Shown here piece by piece: positions 36,040 to 48,064 of a DNA stretch of 64,000 bases. The notes under the pieces were generated by a model that ran no database searches, was not told the DNA's origin, and saw only the letters and a list, made by a program, of their open reading frames with translations. Each line of letters begins with the position of its first letter. Within the stretch, counting starts at the first letter, position 1. The translations under genes were made by a program, and so were the position numbers. The DNA comes from Tenrec ecaudatus (taxonomy: Eukaryota > Chordata > Mammalia > Afrosoricida > Tenrecidae), in NCBI RefSeq assembly GCF_050624435.1, contig NC_134539.1, positions 119,209,525 through 119,273,524 of the forward strand. The letters are read 5' to 3'.

Positions 36040-36866
36040 TACATCATGGTCCTGCTCGATACCCTTGGAAGGGAACACAGGAGATATGGGTGCTTAGCAA
36101 AATGTGGCGAAGAATATAGATGGTGCCCAACTATCAGATAAAATAGCATCTGGGGTCTTAAAGTCTTGTCCCCAAACAAGCAGCCATCAAAGTGAGATGT
36201 CGACTGAGTCCGCATGGAAGAAGCACACAATCATCAGGCACCTAAGGATTGGAATCCATATAATCCGAAGTCAAAGGAGGGATCAGTATCAGAGCCTAAA
36301 TTGTGAGAATCCAGTGTGCAGACGACGATAGATGGCAGTGGGAACCCAAAGCTCCTTGGTAGAACTGCATGGGAAATAAGCCTCCAGGGAATTCCCCCTC
36401 TCTACGGGAGGAAAGTGGTCACTAAACAGAGGAGTGCTTGGCAGGGAGGAGTCTAGAAGATCAAAGGCATAAATCCGACTTGAACAGGTAAAATCCCCCC
36501 TATGATGCAGACTGGACCTGGTCTAGTTTCCAAAACTTTCTGTACTTTTTGGTTTGGTTTTTGTCTGTCCATATTAGAGTGTATCTCAGAGTCGTTATGT
36601 CATTGGAGGTCACCCTCTTGATGCTGCTTTTATATGCTGTTGCGTTTTTAGGTGTATATAAAATCCAGGATTGATGAACCTATAGGGACAGCAAGTAAAA
36701 TAAGGGGAAGGGGAGAGGGGGTGCAGTGGAGGTATTGGGGTGAAAGGAAGACAGTGTCAGTGGGTGCATGTAGAAAAAGAATGTTTGGAAATGGATTTGG
36801 ATAGCAGTTGTACAATTCTACATGATATGATTGAAATATGGAATGAAATGATATATGTATTAAATT
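36040..36866 (+). mobile_element. Older L1 3'UTR
   Basis: It has ATCTGGGGTCTTAAAG at 36149 and a tail ending TGATATATGTATTAAA. The STX12 pseudogene is inserted at its end. Confidence 0.65.
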
Positions 36867-36875
36867 CTAATTAAT

Positions 36876-39138
36876 TATTTTTAGCTTTAAAATGTTTATT
36901 TGTATTAGTTGAGTGGATTGGTGCAAGAGTGCAAAGAAACTTGGCATTTGGGTCCTTGTTTCCCTATTATTTACATTAGTTTAGTAAAAGAATTTTATGT
37001 AGCATTAAGCGAAATGGAAGAAAATATATAAATATATCCAGGCAGTCATACCGTTTAATTCACTTGAATAAAGGATGAACTGAAATCATTGGCTCGACTC
37101 ATATTTGCGTGAAAACCTAAAGAAATTATGATCCCTTTAATTGCTCTAGGCCTGTGGAAAGGGGGAGTGGATGACATTTACATTGAAACAACGATATTTT
37201 ATTGAAACATTGTGTGTGTGTTGTGTCTTCCTATGCATGGAGAGATTAGTCTCTTGTTCATAAATTAGGGTAAATATAAGGTCACTATTCAAGACTTATA
37301 TTATTTATAAAAAATGAACCTTTTCTTTATTGCCAGGCTCACCAGACTAAATGTCACACCAACTTCAGTCTAGCATTTAAAGTCTTCCTGCCATCAAATG
37401 CCTAGCAAGCCTTGTGGGGTAGGGAGCAGCCCTTGGCACCACATTCATCATCCACAAGTAGGCTCACAAGCGAACAACAGTATCAAACAGATGAAATCAC
37501 TCCAAACAATTCCTTTGTCCAGGTTCCCCTTCCTCTACAGGCAGGAGAGGGGTCCCGTGGACTGCAGTAAAGTGAATTTAATTTACCTCTTTACAAATCA
37601 GACAAGATGGCTTAATGTGTATAAAGACCAACTAACTGCTTGAGGAACCTAGCAGATATTGAAGTAAACTTTAACCCAGCTTATTAACATGTCCCCCAAC
37701 AACTGACCAGCTCAGATTGGTCCTGCTCACTTAAACTGTATCACACGGACATCTTTATAACCTTGCCATTGCACACTGTGCCAACATCTTTCAAAGCAGA
37801 TAAATAAGCATCTTAGAAATTCAAATTAAAATGTTAAATACTAAAAATTGCTGGCTTATTAATTATAGTTTCCAACAGATTCCAATATGCAGGTTCCAGA
37901 AAGTAGTTCTCTAAGGGTTGCTAGTAGAAAGGGAAACCTGGTACACACATAAAAAGACACTATTACAAGATTGTAGTGTCACCTGTGAAAACGAGAGGGT
38001 TGAGAATGGAATCTTCCGTATATACTAGGCAATCAAAATACAAGAGAAAGCAAAGTCCACATAACTCCTAATTTAAGTAATCGATAAAATTCATCCATAA
38101 ATTGATAAATACTGTCTCTGTAGGTCACTAATTCCAAGGACTAATTAGTAGTTCGTTTCTAACTAAATTATTACAGGACGTTCTGGTGTCTGCATTCTTC
38201 TTGTGATCAGTTCTCTTGAAAACAGCTCAGCAGAAGGTGGCTCGGAAGCAGTCACTTCATTTAGAAACTAGCCAGATAATAAGCCCCAAGATTAAAATAG
38301 CCACCGACAGAACAAGCACCAGGATACACTTCTTCTTGCGAGATTTTTTTCCTGAGAGTAAGCCACACGCTGAAACTGATCGGTGGCTCCTTCAACATGC
38401 ACTTCTGAGCTTTCCACATTGGCGTCTCTACCTTCGATCCTATCACCTTGGTCATGGACCATCATGGCCAAATCTTTAAATATCTGGTTAACATCCAAAA
38501 TGTCAGCCTCCAACTGGCGAATTGCTGTCGTCCGCTCTTTGGTAAGTTCCAGATCCTGCTTGGTGACGGCATCATCTTCCTGGATTTGCATCTGGTTCCA
38601 GTCCTCACGGCTGTCGAAGGAGACAAGCCGCTCCTCTCTTTGCCTCTCCTCTGCAGAGCGGCGAGCCCCAGTTCTGACTCTGGCAATGCTCTCCTCTTCA
38701 GACACCTTTCTTTGCACCCCTGGAAACTACTTAAGGCGGCAGAGGCGTCATTCATGAGCCGTTCCTTCCGGAGTTTCTGTTGGCGCTGTTCTGAAGTCGA
38801 TCAAGGACGGGGCAAGGACCCTAATTCCTTCAGCGATCCATTTGTTGCCTTGGCGAGCTGACTTGTAGAGTGTTGTAACTGCTGCAGATTGTCCTGACGC
38901 TTGCTGGAGTCCTGCTTAGTTCCTAGTTGGCTCATCAAATTCTTCATCTGAGCAGTGGCTTGGCTGATCTGCTGCATGGTGTCGCGGCATGTCTGGATGA
39001 TGCTGTTGAAGTCCTGGAGTTGGGGCTCCTTGTTCCAATTCATGTCCAAGGGACCAGAGGACGTGACCAGCGGAGGACGTGACCAGAGGCTGAGAGTGGC
39101 TCACTAGGTACTGAGCTCCAACCGGAAGCAGCTGCCCC
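36876..39138 (-). pseudogene. STX12: Processed pseudogene of STX12 (syntaxin-12)
   Basis: The minus strand gives syntaxin-12 in mRNA order without introns. The N-terminal Habc part is QLQDFNSIIQTCRDTMQQIS with QLGTKQDSS (about 39040-38900), then LVSFDSREDWNQMQ, then the SNARE helix with AIRQLEADILDVNQIFKDLA (about 38520). The remains of the C-terminal anchor lie near 38290. Frameshifts and stops break it. An AT-rich 3'UTR of about 1.4 kb follows, with an AATAAA near 36900 and a short A-rich tail. Direct repeats CTAATTAAT at 36867-36875 and 39139-39147 look like the target-site duplication, so the ends are well supported. Confidence 0.9.
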
Positions 39139-39189
39139 CTAATTAATAATTTTAAAAACAGAGTAGAACTGCCCCTATGGGATTCCAAG

Positions 39190-39865
39190 GTTCTCTTTTT
39201 TTTAATCGTTTTTATTGGAGGCTTTTCCAGCTCTTACCACAATCCATCCATCCATCCACTGTGTCAAGCACATTTGTACATGTTGCCATCATCATTTTCA
39301 GAACATATTTCGACTCGATTCCTTGGTATCAGCTCATTTTCCCCCATCCCCCACCCTCTCTCCCTCATGATCCCTTGATAATTTGTAAATTTATTATTTT
39401 TTCATGTCTTACACTGACCAATGTCTCCCTTCACCCACTTATCTGTTATCCGTACCCCTTGGGGGGGAGCAGTATATGTCAATCATTGTGACCCATTCCC
39501 CCTTTCTCCCCAACACCTTCCCCTTACCCTCCTGGTATGGCTACTCTCACCACTGGTCCTGAGGGGTTTATCGGTCCTGGATTCCCTGTGTTTCCAGCTC
39601 TGATCCACACCAGTGCACATGCTCTGGTCTAGCCAGATTTGTAAGGTAGAATTGGGATCATGATAGTGGGGGGTGTGGGTGGGGAAGCATTAAAGAACTA
39701 GAGAAGAGTTGTATGTTTCATTGTTGCTACACTGCACCCTGACTGGCTAGTCTCTTCTTTGTGACCCTTCTGTAAGCGGATGTCCACTTGTCCACAGATG
39801 GGTTTTGCGTCTCCACTCCGCACTCCCCCTCATTCACATCGATATGATTTTTTGTTTTGGGTCTT
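39190..39865 (-). mobile_element. L1 3' end, 5'-truncated
   Basis: Antisense tail beginning after a T-run at 39196, with GGTAGAATTGGGATCATGAT at 39645. A short AfroSINE scrap lies just before it at 39155-39190. Confidence 0.75.
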
Positions 39866-40264
39866 TGATGAAAAGCTGTCAGTCTTCATGGGAGCAGAAA
39901 GCCTCGTCTCCTCCGGAAGAGCAGCCGGTGGTGTCTCACTTCTGCCCTGTGATGACCAGCCAGCGAGTGACCCCCTGGACGGCCAGGGCTCCCTCTGTAA
40001 GGAACTTTTAATGAAATTATTCTTTCTCTATAATAGATTGTGATTTATTACCCTTAGCCTAAAGATTATAATGTTTATTTACCATTTCATTGTGAGAAAT
40101 TCCATTTCCTCACTAAACGTCTGGTAAGAAAGAGGCTTATCTCATAAACCCTATAATGCTTAGCTCATGAACTATAATTTCACCTAAATTTATAATTAAT
40201 GTATCCATTATAAATATTGTTGAGATCTTCAGTATTAGACAGGGTGGGGTGGGAGTGGCAAGGA

Positions 40265-41010
40265 AAGGAGAAACCCCCCTTATTTTAACCATTGTATTGG
40301 GGGCTCGTACAACTCTTATCACAATCCACACATCCATCCATTGTGTCAAGCAGATTTGTACATTTGTTGCCATCATCATTCTCAAAGCATTTGCTTTCTA
40401 CTTGAGCCCTTGGTATCAGCTCCTCATTTTTCCCTTCCTTCCCTCTTCCCCCTCCCGCCTGAACCATGCCAATCCATAAATTATTATTATCATATCTTAC
40501 ACTGTCTGACATCTCCCTTCACTCTCCCATTTTTCTGTTGTCGGTCACCCAGGGAGGGGGTTATATGTAGATCCTTGTAATCGGTTCCCCTTTTCCACAC
40601 CACCCTCCCTTCACCCTCCCAGTATCACCACTCTCAGCACTGAGTAGAAAGACTTTGTCCTAAATTAATTATGGTGCAAATAAAAATAAATGGAGAGTAG
40701 GGATACCAAGAAGGGGGTTCAGGTGGGGAGAAGGGGGATGATTGACACATAATCATACCCCCACCCAGGGGGATGAACAACAGAAACCAAGGGGAAAGGG
40801 AGACAGCGGTCAGTGTATTATATGACTATAATAATAATGTATCAAGGAGCCACGAGGGTGAGGGTGGGAGGGGTGAGAAGAGAAGCTGACCCCCTGGGCT
40901 CAATATGAAATAAATGTCCAGAATGTAATGATGGCAACCAATGTACAAATGTGCTTGATGCAACTGATGCACAAGAGCTGCAAGAGCCCTCGATAAAACA
41001 CTTAAAATAT
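40265..41010. mobile_element. Two L1 3' ends in head-to-head arrangement
   Basis: 40265-40640 is antisense and 40640-41010 is sense (tail GATAAAACACTTAAAA). The interval 39866-40264 is AT-rich with no recognisable gene. Confidence 0.65.
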
Positions 41011-41264
41011 AATCAATAAATTGGAGATTATAATCTGAATATTTTTCAAGACACAAGGCAGAATTTTTACTCCCCCCCCCAAGATAAAAATACATAAAGC
41101 ACCCTGGCTCCTGGCTCCTACATTGTCATTTCTATGAGGACAGGGAGAGTGGCTGATTGTTGTTGCTGTTTTCCCTTTTCAATCCTTTTGTTCCTCCGCT
41201 AAGCACCTGCCAGGCTCACAGCAGGCTTTCAATACTTGGACAATGCATGAGTAAATGCACCCCA

Positions 41265-41445
41265 AAACTCACTGCCATCCACTCAATGCCAACTCAGAGC
41301 AATTCTGCTTGATTGTAAGTTGGGATGGTTAGCAGTTCGAAACCAGCAGTGACTCAGAGGGCGAAACATGCAGTTTTCTACTCCGGTAAAGAGTTACAGT
41401 CTTGGAACCCCACAGCCCTGCTCTGTCGGGTCACAACCAGTGGCT
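41265..41445 (+). mobile_element. AfroSINE upstream of WFDC21
   Basis: It contains TTAGCAGTTCGAAACCAGCA and TTACAGTCTTGGAACCCCAC. It sits about 300 bases before the WFDC21 ATG and just outside duplicate block A. Confidence 0.75.
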
Positions 41446-41693
41446 GGAAGTACACCCTCAATGTGTGTGCCCACCTCTCCACCCTACCCCTATTTGGGGA
41501 CGACTCAAAGCTTCTCTGACTGAGGAGTCTTATCTGCTGGTCAGAGGAGGGTGTTCCCTTGGGTCTGAGGATTGCTTAGGAAACTTAGGAAGAGACAGTT
41601 TGTGGTTTACAGAAATGTCAGGTTCCGGGCAGGGTTTCAACTTCCCTAGTTCCACCCCTGCCTTGCATTGTAACTCAGTGGGCGGGCAGAAGA

Positions 41694-41702
41694 GCATAAA
41701 TT
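41694..41702 (+). promoter_or_regulatory. TATA-like element of WFDC21
   Basis: GCATAAATT lies about 55 bases before the ATG, directly after a GC-rich GGGCGGG stretch at 41681-41687. The matching site in the dead duplicate reads CATACA, so the element has decayed there. Confidence 0.5.
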
Positions 41703-41753
41703 TGCTCAGCTCTCAACCCTGCTACATTCCCACCAAAGGCTTCCAAGAGCACG

Positions 41754-44700
41754 ATGGAGCTGGGAGGCATCCTCATCCTTACGGGTCTTCTCGCTCTCAG
41801 CCTCGGAGTGCAGGAACTTCAGGCTGGTGTGAACCGCTTCAATGTTCTAGGTGAGTTCAGACACCAGGCAAGGGAGCTGGAAAGCAGACAACCAGGGACT
41901 AGTGTGGCCAGGAGAGGAGGGGAGAGAGGGAAAAAGACAAAAAGGCTCTTCAGGAGCCACTGCAGGACAACACCTGGCCTGCCACCATCAGCTCCCTAGC
42001 CCGGAATCTCTCTGTGTCTGCCCCCATTCTCGGTCCTTCCTTTCTCTGGGTCATTCCTCCACCAGGACTCTCTACCTCCGCCCGTCTACCAGCCCCTGCT
42101 CTACCAACCTTCCTCCACCTCCCCATTGTCTCCCTTTCCACACAACCACCCCGACCTAGGGTTCTTCCCTGGGCTACACATCAGTTGGATCAGCTAGAGA
42201 GAACATTTCCTTAATCCTGGGAACAATCATCTTCATGTGTTCTTTCCTTTTTCCTCATTTTATTCTCTAAGGAGTAATCTTTATTTCCTGCCTCTGATTC
42301 CCCAAAGCTCATTCCTTAATCTCTTTAAGACTCTAGCTCCCATTCTGCCCTCTTTGTGCTCCTGACGTCTCCCACCCTCCACCCCCCAAGGTCCTGTTGA
42401 CAAATCTCTTGCCTCTCCTCTGTCATCAAAGAAGCCTTGGCAGCCTCTGCAGTGCCGACCACCCCCTCCGTGCTCAAGCTTGCTGCTCGCCTGGATTCTC
42501 TCTCCCTGTATCTATCGCCTCTCCTCTCCTCTCCTCTCCTCTCCTCTCCTCTCCTCTCCTCTCCTCTCCTCTCCTCTCCTCTCCACACCACTGGACTCCA
42601 CTCTCACTCCTCTCTCTTCTTGGCTCGTCTCTCCCTACATCAGACTCGTTGACAAATACAGCCCATCTCTGAAACGGTCTCTTGTATGTACTCCTTCCTT
42701 CCCGTGGCCCCTGCCACGCAGTCTTTCCTGTCCTGCTTACTCCATGCCTGAGCCAGCACAGGTTCCGGGGTGGTGCCAAAGGTCATGCTTGACTGCTAAC
42801 CCAGAGGTTGGCTGTTCAAACACCCCCTGTCACGTCACCTGAAGAAAGGCCTGTGAAGATGACAGCTAAGAAACCCTGAGGTGAGCTCTGGGACACACGG
42901 CTCACCCTAGGTCAGAGCAGGCTTCCCTTTGGGAACCAACGCTGTAACTTCCCTTAACAGTCACCTTCCCAGGTGAGTGGTAATCACATTCGTCCCCGCT
43001 TGCCAGACCCGGTCCACTCTGCAGGCCCTCAAGGTCTGCCCTCTGCATTGGTGCCCCTTTGTTCCTGCTGCACATCCAACACTTCTCTAACCCTTGTCCA
43101 GTTGTCCGCTAAAACGGAAAGCCCCCATCTGTCATTCCCTGTGAACGCTGTGTGCAGGGCCTGGGCTCGGGGACCGGGGTGAGGCTGGGGAGGCACCCAG
43201 GGGGTCAGATCCACACGTTTTCCCCGTGTGATGCAAGCGCCTCCTTAAATTGTGCACCAACTCCACTTCATTCACCCCACACCCCATCCCCTCTGTGCAT
43301 TTCCTCTCTCCCACTGTGGCTAGCAGTTCTTTTCTCCCAACACTGCATCACTCCCCAGAACTCTGCCTTGAAGTTCCTGCATTTCAAAACTCACCTGTTC
43401 TCATTGGAAGGCACGTCTTCTTCCCTCTGAGTCCATTGACTCCTCTAGATCGGCCTTCCGGGGTCACTTACACGTATTGCTTTGGATTTCTGTACTTGGA
43501 ACGGATGTTTTCTCTCTGATGTGAGATGTGAAACTATGTGAAGCTGAGCACCTTACCTTACGTCTTTGTAACTCAACCATCTGTTTCCGTATGTTATACT
43601 TTGACGCCCTGGTGCTGCAGGGCTTAAGTCCTTGCTGCTAACCCAAAGGTTAACTGTTTGAAACTCTCATCGGCTCCTCAGGGCAAAGATGTGGCAGTCG
43701 GCTTCTGGACACATGATAGTCTCAGAGGCCCAAAGTGCACTTTGACTCTCTCCTATAGGGTTGCAAGGAGTTTGTGGTTTATGGTTGGTGTGTGCTTTAT
43801 GCACGGATTATTGAGTGGTGCAAATGGTCACCACGTGTGGCTGCTCACTGAACCTCTGGAGGGTTGAGTGTGCGCAGAGGCATTCTGGCTGCCAACTATA
43901 AGGTCAGCAATTTTACCTCCACCACATTTGTTTTGAGCGAGAAAAATTAGGCTGTCTGGTCCCTTAAAATTTTACAGCTTTGGAAACCCAAGAGGGAAGT
44001 TCTACGTTGTCCTACATGGTCCCTATGAGTCAGAATCAACTTGATGCCTGTGAATTTGGTTTTCTTTTTGCATGTACTTATGAGGAGTCCTGATGCTGCT
44101 GCTGGTAAGTGCAGGCCTGCTAACTTCAAGGGCAGCAGTTGAAGCCCATCAGCCACTCCTTGGGAGGAAGATGAAATGGGATGAGGCTTTCTGCTCCTGG
44201 AAACATTTACAGTCTCAGAATCCCAGATAGGCAGTTTTATTCTGTTCTATATGATAGGACCATTAACTATAAGGTTGGAAGTTCAAACCCACCAGTCACC
44301 CTGAGAGAGAAAGATGAGGCTTTCTGTTCTCCTACATACTGACAGCCTCAAACCCACAGAGACAGTTCTCCTTGGTCCTATAGGGTCTCTATGGGTCAGA
44401 ATAGACTTGATGGCAGTAGGTGGGTTTTGGTTTTCGGTGTGCACTTAAACAGAGAGAGACGTGGTATAAATATGAGGTTATCTGCTTCCATAAAGTGTGA
44501 CAGCCTTGGAAAGCCCGTACAGGCCTCTGGCTATGAGTTGGAGTCTGAGGGTTGGCAGTGGGTTAGTTTTTCATACACTTAGGAGCCTTGGGGCACACTG
44601 GGTTAAGTACTTGGTTGCCAACTGAAAGGTTGGGAGTTTGAATTCACCAGCTTTCCCTTAGGACGAAGATGCGATATTGTGCTTTTGTAAAGATTTACAG

Positions 44701-45999
44701 CCTTCGAAATTCAATGGAGTCATTTCAATGTTGCCCTACACGTTTCAATGAGTCAGATTGACTTGGTGGTGATGGTTTAGAGTTCGGTGCATGTACTTAA
44801 TGAAGGACTCAACTCCTGGATGTAGGAGCCAGGAATTCTCAACTTTCTCACTGCAGACAGACAACAACTGATAGAAGCAGGAAGGGATGGTCGTTCTTCT
44901 CTGGGGTTGGTCGGTATGCACAGTGTAGGCATACTCCAGGGCCCCTTTCCTACTCCATTTGTAAGCTACTCGAGTACAGAACTTTCTCTTCATGCTGGTT
45001 GAAGGCATTCGTGACTTTTCTACTCAGCTTTCACATAGCTCTCTTCCTGGACGGATTGTAGTGGACACTGGAGAAGAAAACCCGTTCCCCCTCGGCTGGG
45101 GCCATAGGACTCATTTTTAGGGGAAGAAGCAAAGGCCAATAGAGGTCCAGACACTGGATCAGATCAGCTCCTGATAAGAGTTGAGTATCCAGTCAAAATA
45201 GAGGCAACAATCATCCAGTGCTCTGCATGTGTTTTCCTCAAGCCCCTGTGGACTCTTAAGTCACTTCTTGTCCCAAATTGATTGTGCAACTTCAAAGCCA
45301 ACCTTGAGGTCCTAGGTACTTGGAGGACCTTTATTCAGATTAGTAGGGCACCACGGAATCTGGAGATGGACCATATGTCAGGGCCAGTTTGACCATGTGC
45401 CACAGCAGAAGGAGACACCGAGCAGTCCTGCAGGCCTGAGTCGGGCCCCACTGCTGTCGCACCTAGCAGGCAAGTCACCTCTTTGAGCCCCAGCTGCTCC
45501 ACCTGTAAACCCTGCTAGTGGCCCCACACCACAGGCTGGCTCTAAGGCACCCTGGAGGGCACCCAGTCAATGTGAGGCCACCCTGCCCTGCTCCATTCCC
45601 TAGAGTGGAGAGATGACTTCTGTCCCTGGTCTTGTCTTCTTTGCACTTGCCCTCCACAAATACAGTGACCCCATCTTTACTGTAGGCTTGACTTGCGATC
45701 CCATGAAATGATTCTGTGAATACATGGGTTTTTACTGAAATAGATAAGCTGTAAATGAGTATCATTCTGCCAGTAATCATTTCTAAATTACATTACGAAC
45801 TGAATGAAAGGAAAAAATGCGACTGGCTGCTGATTCGGGGACTCGCTTCCCCTCTGATCTGTCTTGAAGCACAATGGCTGTCACCTGGCTCTGTTCTAAC
45901 ACAGGTGCCTGCGTAGAACTCTGCCAAAGTGACTGGGACTGTGAGATGGGAGAGCGGTGTGTCAGCAATGGGTGTGGACACGTCTGCGCAGATGAATGA
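41754..45999 (+). CDS. WFDC21: WAP-like secreted protein, Wfdc21 orthologue
   Basis: The gene has two coding exons. Exon 1 (41754-41850) encodes a signal peptide starting [17 protein letters not shown] followed by [12 protein letters not shown], and ends in phase 1 at CTAG|GTGAG. Exon 2 (45905-46002) follows an ACACAG acceptor and encodes [19 protein letters not shown], then [12 protein letters not shown] and TGA at 45997-45999. The product is about 64 residues, the size I recall for mouse Wfdc21, which shares the VQELQA and CAELCRGDWDC signatures. Only six cysteines remain. Compared with a full WAP domain the first and sixth are absent, and these are disulfide partners. A GT donor at 46003 right after the stop implies a 3'UTR exon that I could not place. 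The 4-kb intron holds the (CTCCT)n tract and a run of AfroSINEs. The protein is presumably secreted; its molecular function in this species is unknown. Confidence 0.88.
42519..42584 (+). repeat. (CTCCT)n microsatellite, about 13 units
   Basis: Parental counterpart of the array at 13181-13255, in WFDC21 intron 1. Confidence 0.95.
43602..44785 (+). mobile_element. Run of AfroSINEs in WFDC21 intron 1
   Basis: At least five copies or parts lie nearly end to end in one direction: 43602-43800, 44085-44250, 44250-44440, 44450-44575 and 44580-44785. They are recognisable by repeated TTACAGCCTTGGAAA-type and GGGTCTCTATGGGTCAGAAT-type segments. Confidence 0.7.
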
Positions 46000-46243
46000 C
46001 AGGTAAAAACAGTGCTCTTCCCTGCTTCTGCAAGACATGTTCAACCACTGCCAGTTGTACACTAGCCCCAATGGGACATTCTAGAAATCAGTGACACAGA
46101 AGTCACCTGTCTCCCCATGGCCTTTCCCCCTTTTTACCCACCTTTCCCAAGTAAAAAGTTCCATCGATCACAGGATAGTGGTTTCCAACCCTTTAGAATA
46201 ATTTTATTACCTGGCAAGTCATGGAGGATAGATCAGATTATTA
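45213..46243 (+). repeat. Parent block B of the WFDC21 duplication
   Basis: This is the partner of 7167-8905, carrying WFDC21 exon 2 and its flanks. Neither insertion found in the partner is present here. Confidence 0.83.
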
Positions 46244-47214
46244 ACTGAGCAAAAGAAAGAAGATAAACCTCATCTACAGTCCCCCATTCCAACACCCTAT
46301 ACTGCCTAACACCCTATACTAAACACATCCACATTTTTAAGTGAAATAATCCAAATTAGGTACAATGTTACCTCATTTTTATACAAATATTATCTAATTA
46401 CACTCTAGATAATATTGGTGTAAAGTTATTACATAATATTTGTATAATTACATACTATATAAACTAAATACACATTTAAGATCTTCCTTGTGCTTATATT
46501 ATTAATGTGACTTGTAGTGGATGCTAAGTGTGTGGTCACGTCCTTGTTAATTTCCTTAGAGTAGTTTTTTTTTAATAGTTTCTAATTATGATCGAAGGGC
46601 ATATTCATTTTATTGCCTCCGATGCACGTTGTCATATTGACACCTTTCCCACAGATACATTTCAGGGGGCTCACATGATAATTCTCTATTTTCATTAGTC
46701 ATTCATTGAAAAGCAAAAAAATAATAAAATTACCATGATTCATTTTTGTTTCAAAGTAAATTTTAGTAAACACAAAAGAGTCTGCATATGCGATCTAGCA
46801 CAAATTTGACCAGTCTACCCACAATCCTTGGGTGATTATGGTCTTGCTGGCTCCTTGCAATTGCTTAGTGATTCCTACATTTGGGAGCTACTGCCTCTCA
46901 ATTGTACTCTGTGGATCCAGATCCCAGAAGAAATAGGTCGGTCTCATGCATATTTGTTTGTTTGCTTCTTAAAGATCATTCTTCTCTAATAACTGTTCAT
47001 CCTTTCCTAGCGTTCTCCCCTTTGAAGATGTGATCGTTTGGAGCTCCTTGTCCAGGAAGACATGAAAATAGGGGTTTGCGGATCGGATTACAAGAGCATG
47101 GAGGGAAAGGGAACTTGTTTCTTTTAATAAATCATCGTCATTCAAATAGTCCAGACTTCTGGAGTTATTTGGTTAGGGATGCGATGAGGATGATGAAGAG
47201 GAGGGGGCAGGTAG

Positions 47215-48000
47215 ATGCTCTTTGTGGATCATTTGCTATGCAATAGGGACTGTGTTAAATTCTCCACAAGCATCACCTAACTTATCCTTACAACAACTCT
47301 GTGACTGAACTTTTTATGACCTCCAATGTATTGACAAGGACATTGAGATTTGGGAAAATTAAGTAAGTTTCTCTAAGTCACATACCAGTGTCAGGGTCTA
47401 AACTATAATCCCAGGTCAAACTCCAAGATCTAGGCATTGTAGCATAGAGGTTGAGAGGTCAGATCCTGAATTAAATTCTCCTGGGCTTCAAAACTAGCCC
47501 CATCACACAGTCCTGTGGCCTTCAGCAAGTAGCCTAATCTTTCTGTGCTTCATCTTCCTCATCTGGATAATATACTTCATAGAGCTACAAGAAAAACAGA
47601 GGTTAGTTCAAGGAAAGCACTTGGTATAGCATCTGACATACACAAAACATTCCATAAATCTTAACTGCAATCAAGAGCTGAACAGATGATGCTTAGTCCT
47701 AATTTTGTACACCTCTAAAAAGTCAAGGTTTAATCTGGATACCTCTTCTGGTTCTGCCTATTTCTAGGAGAAAAAGACAGGCATACAATGTTGGATTCTT
47801 TATACTCACAGACTTAAGATTCAGCTGACCTGGGGTTGCAGATTGATTTTAACCAACTAACTGTCTACGTGGCCCCTGAAAAATCTTTTAAACTCTCTGG
47901 CATCTTACTTGGGAACGGGGAAATAATAATAACTACCACATCTGGATGCTAAGAAGTATAAACATGTATAGCTTACAAATTATTATTTACAAACATCTCA
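47215..48000. mobile_element. Ancient MIR elements
   Basis: 47215-47436 is an antisense MIR (CCTTACAACAACTCTGTGA). 47437-47680 is a sense MIR (GTAGCATAGAGGTTGAGAG, then TTCCTCATCTGGATAATA). A third, weaker sense copy lies at about 47800-48000. 46244-47214 is AT-rich and shows nothing else I recognise. Confidence 0.7.
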
Positions 48001-48064
48001 TTTGCTTTTCAAATCAATTAACGCTTGTCAAATACGAGGCCTTCAAGAAATAATTAAATAAAGG

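Larger units (their letters stand above)
41496..43975 (+). repeat. Parent block A of the WFDC21 duplication
   Basis: This is the partner of 11262-14263. It contains the WFDC21 promoter, exon 1 and the first part of intron 1. It lacks the solo LTR seen in the partner: the sequence runs unbroken through the corresponding point near 43072. Confidence 0.85.
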
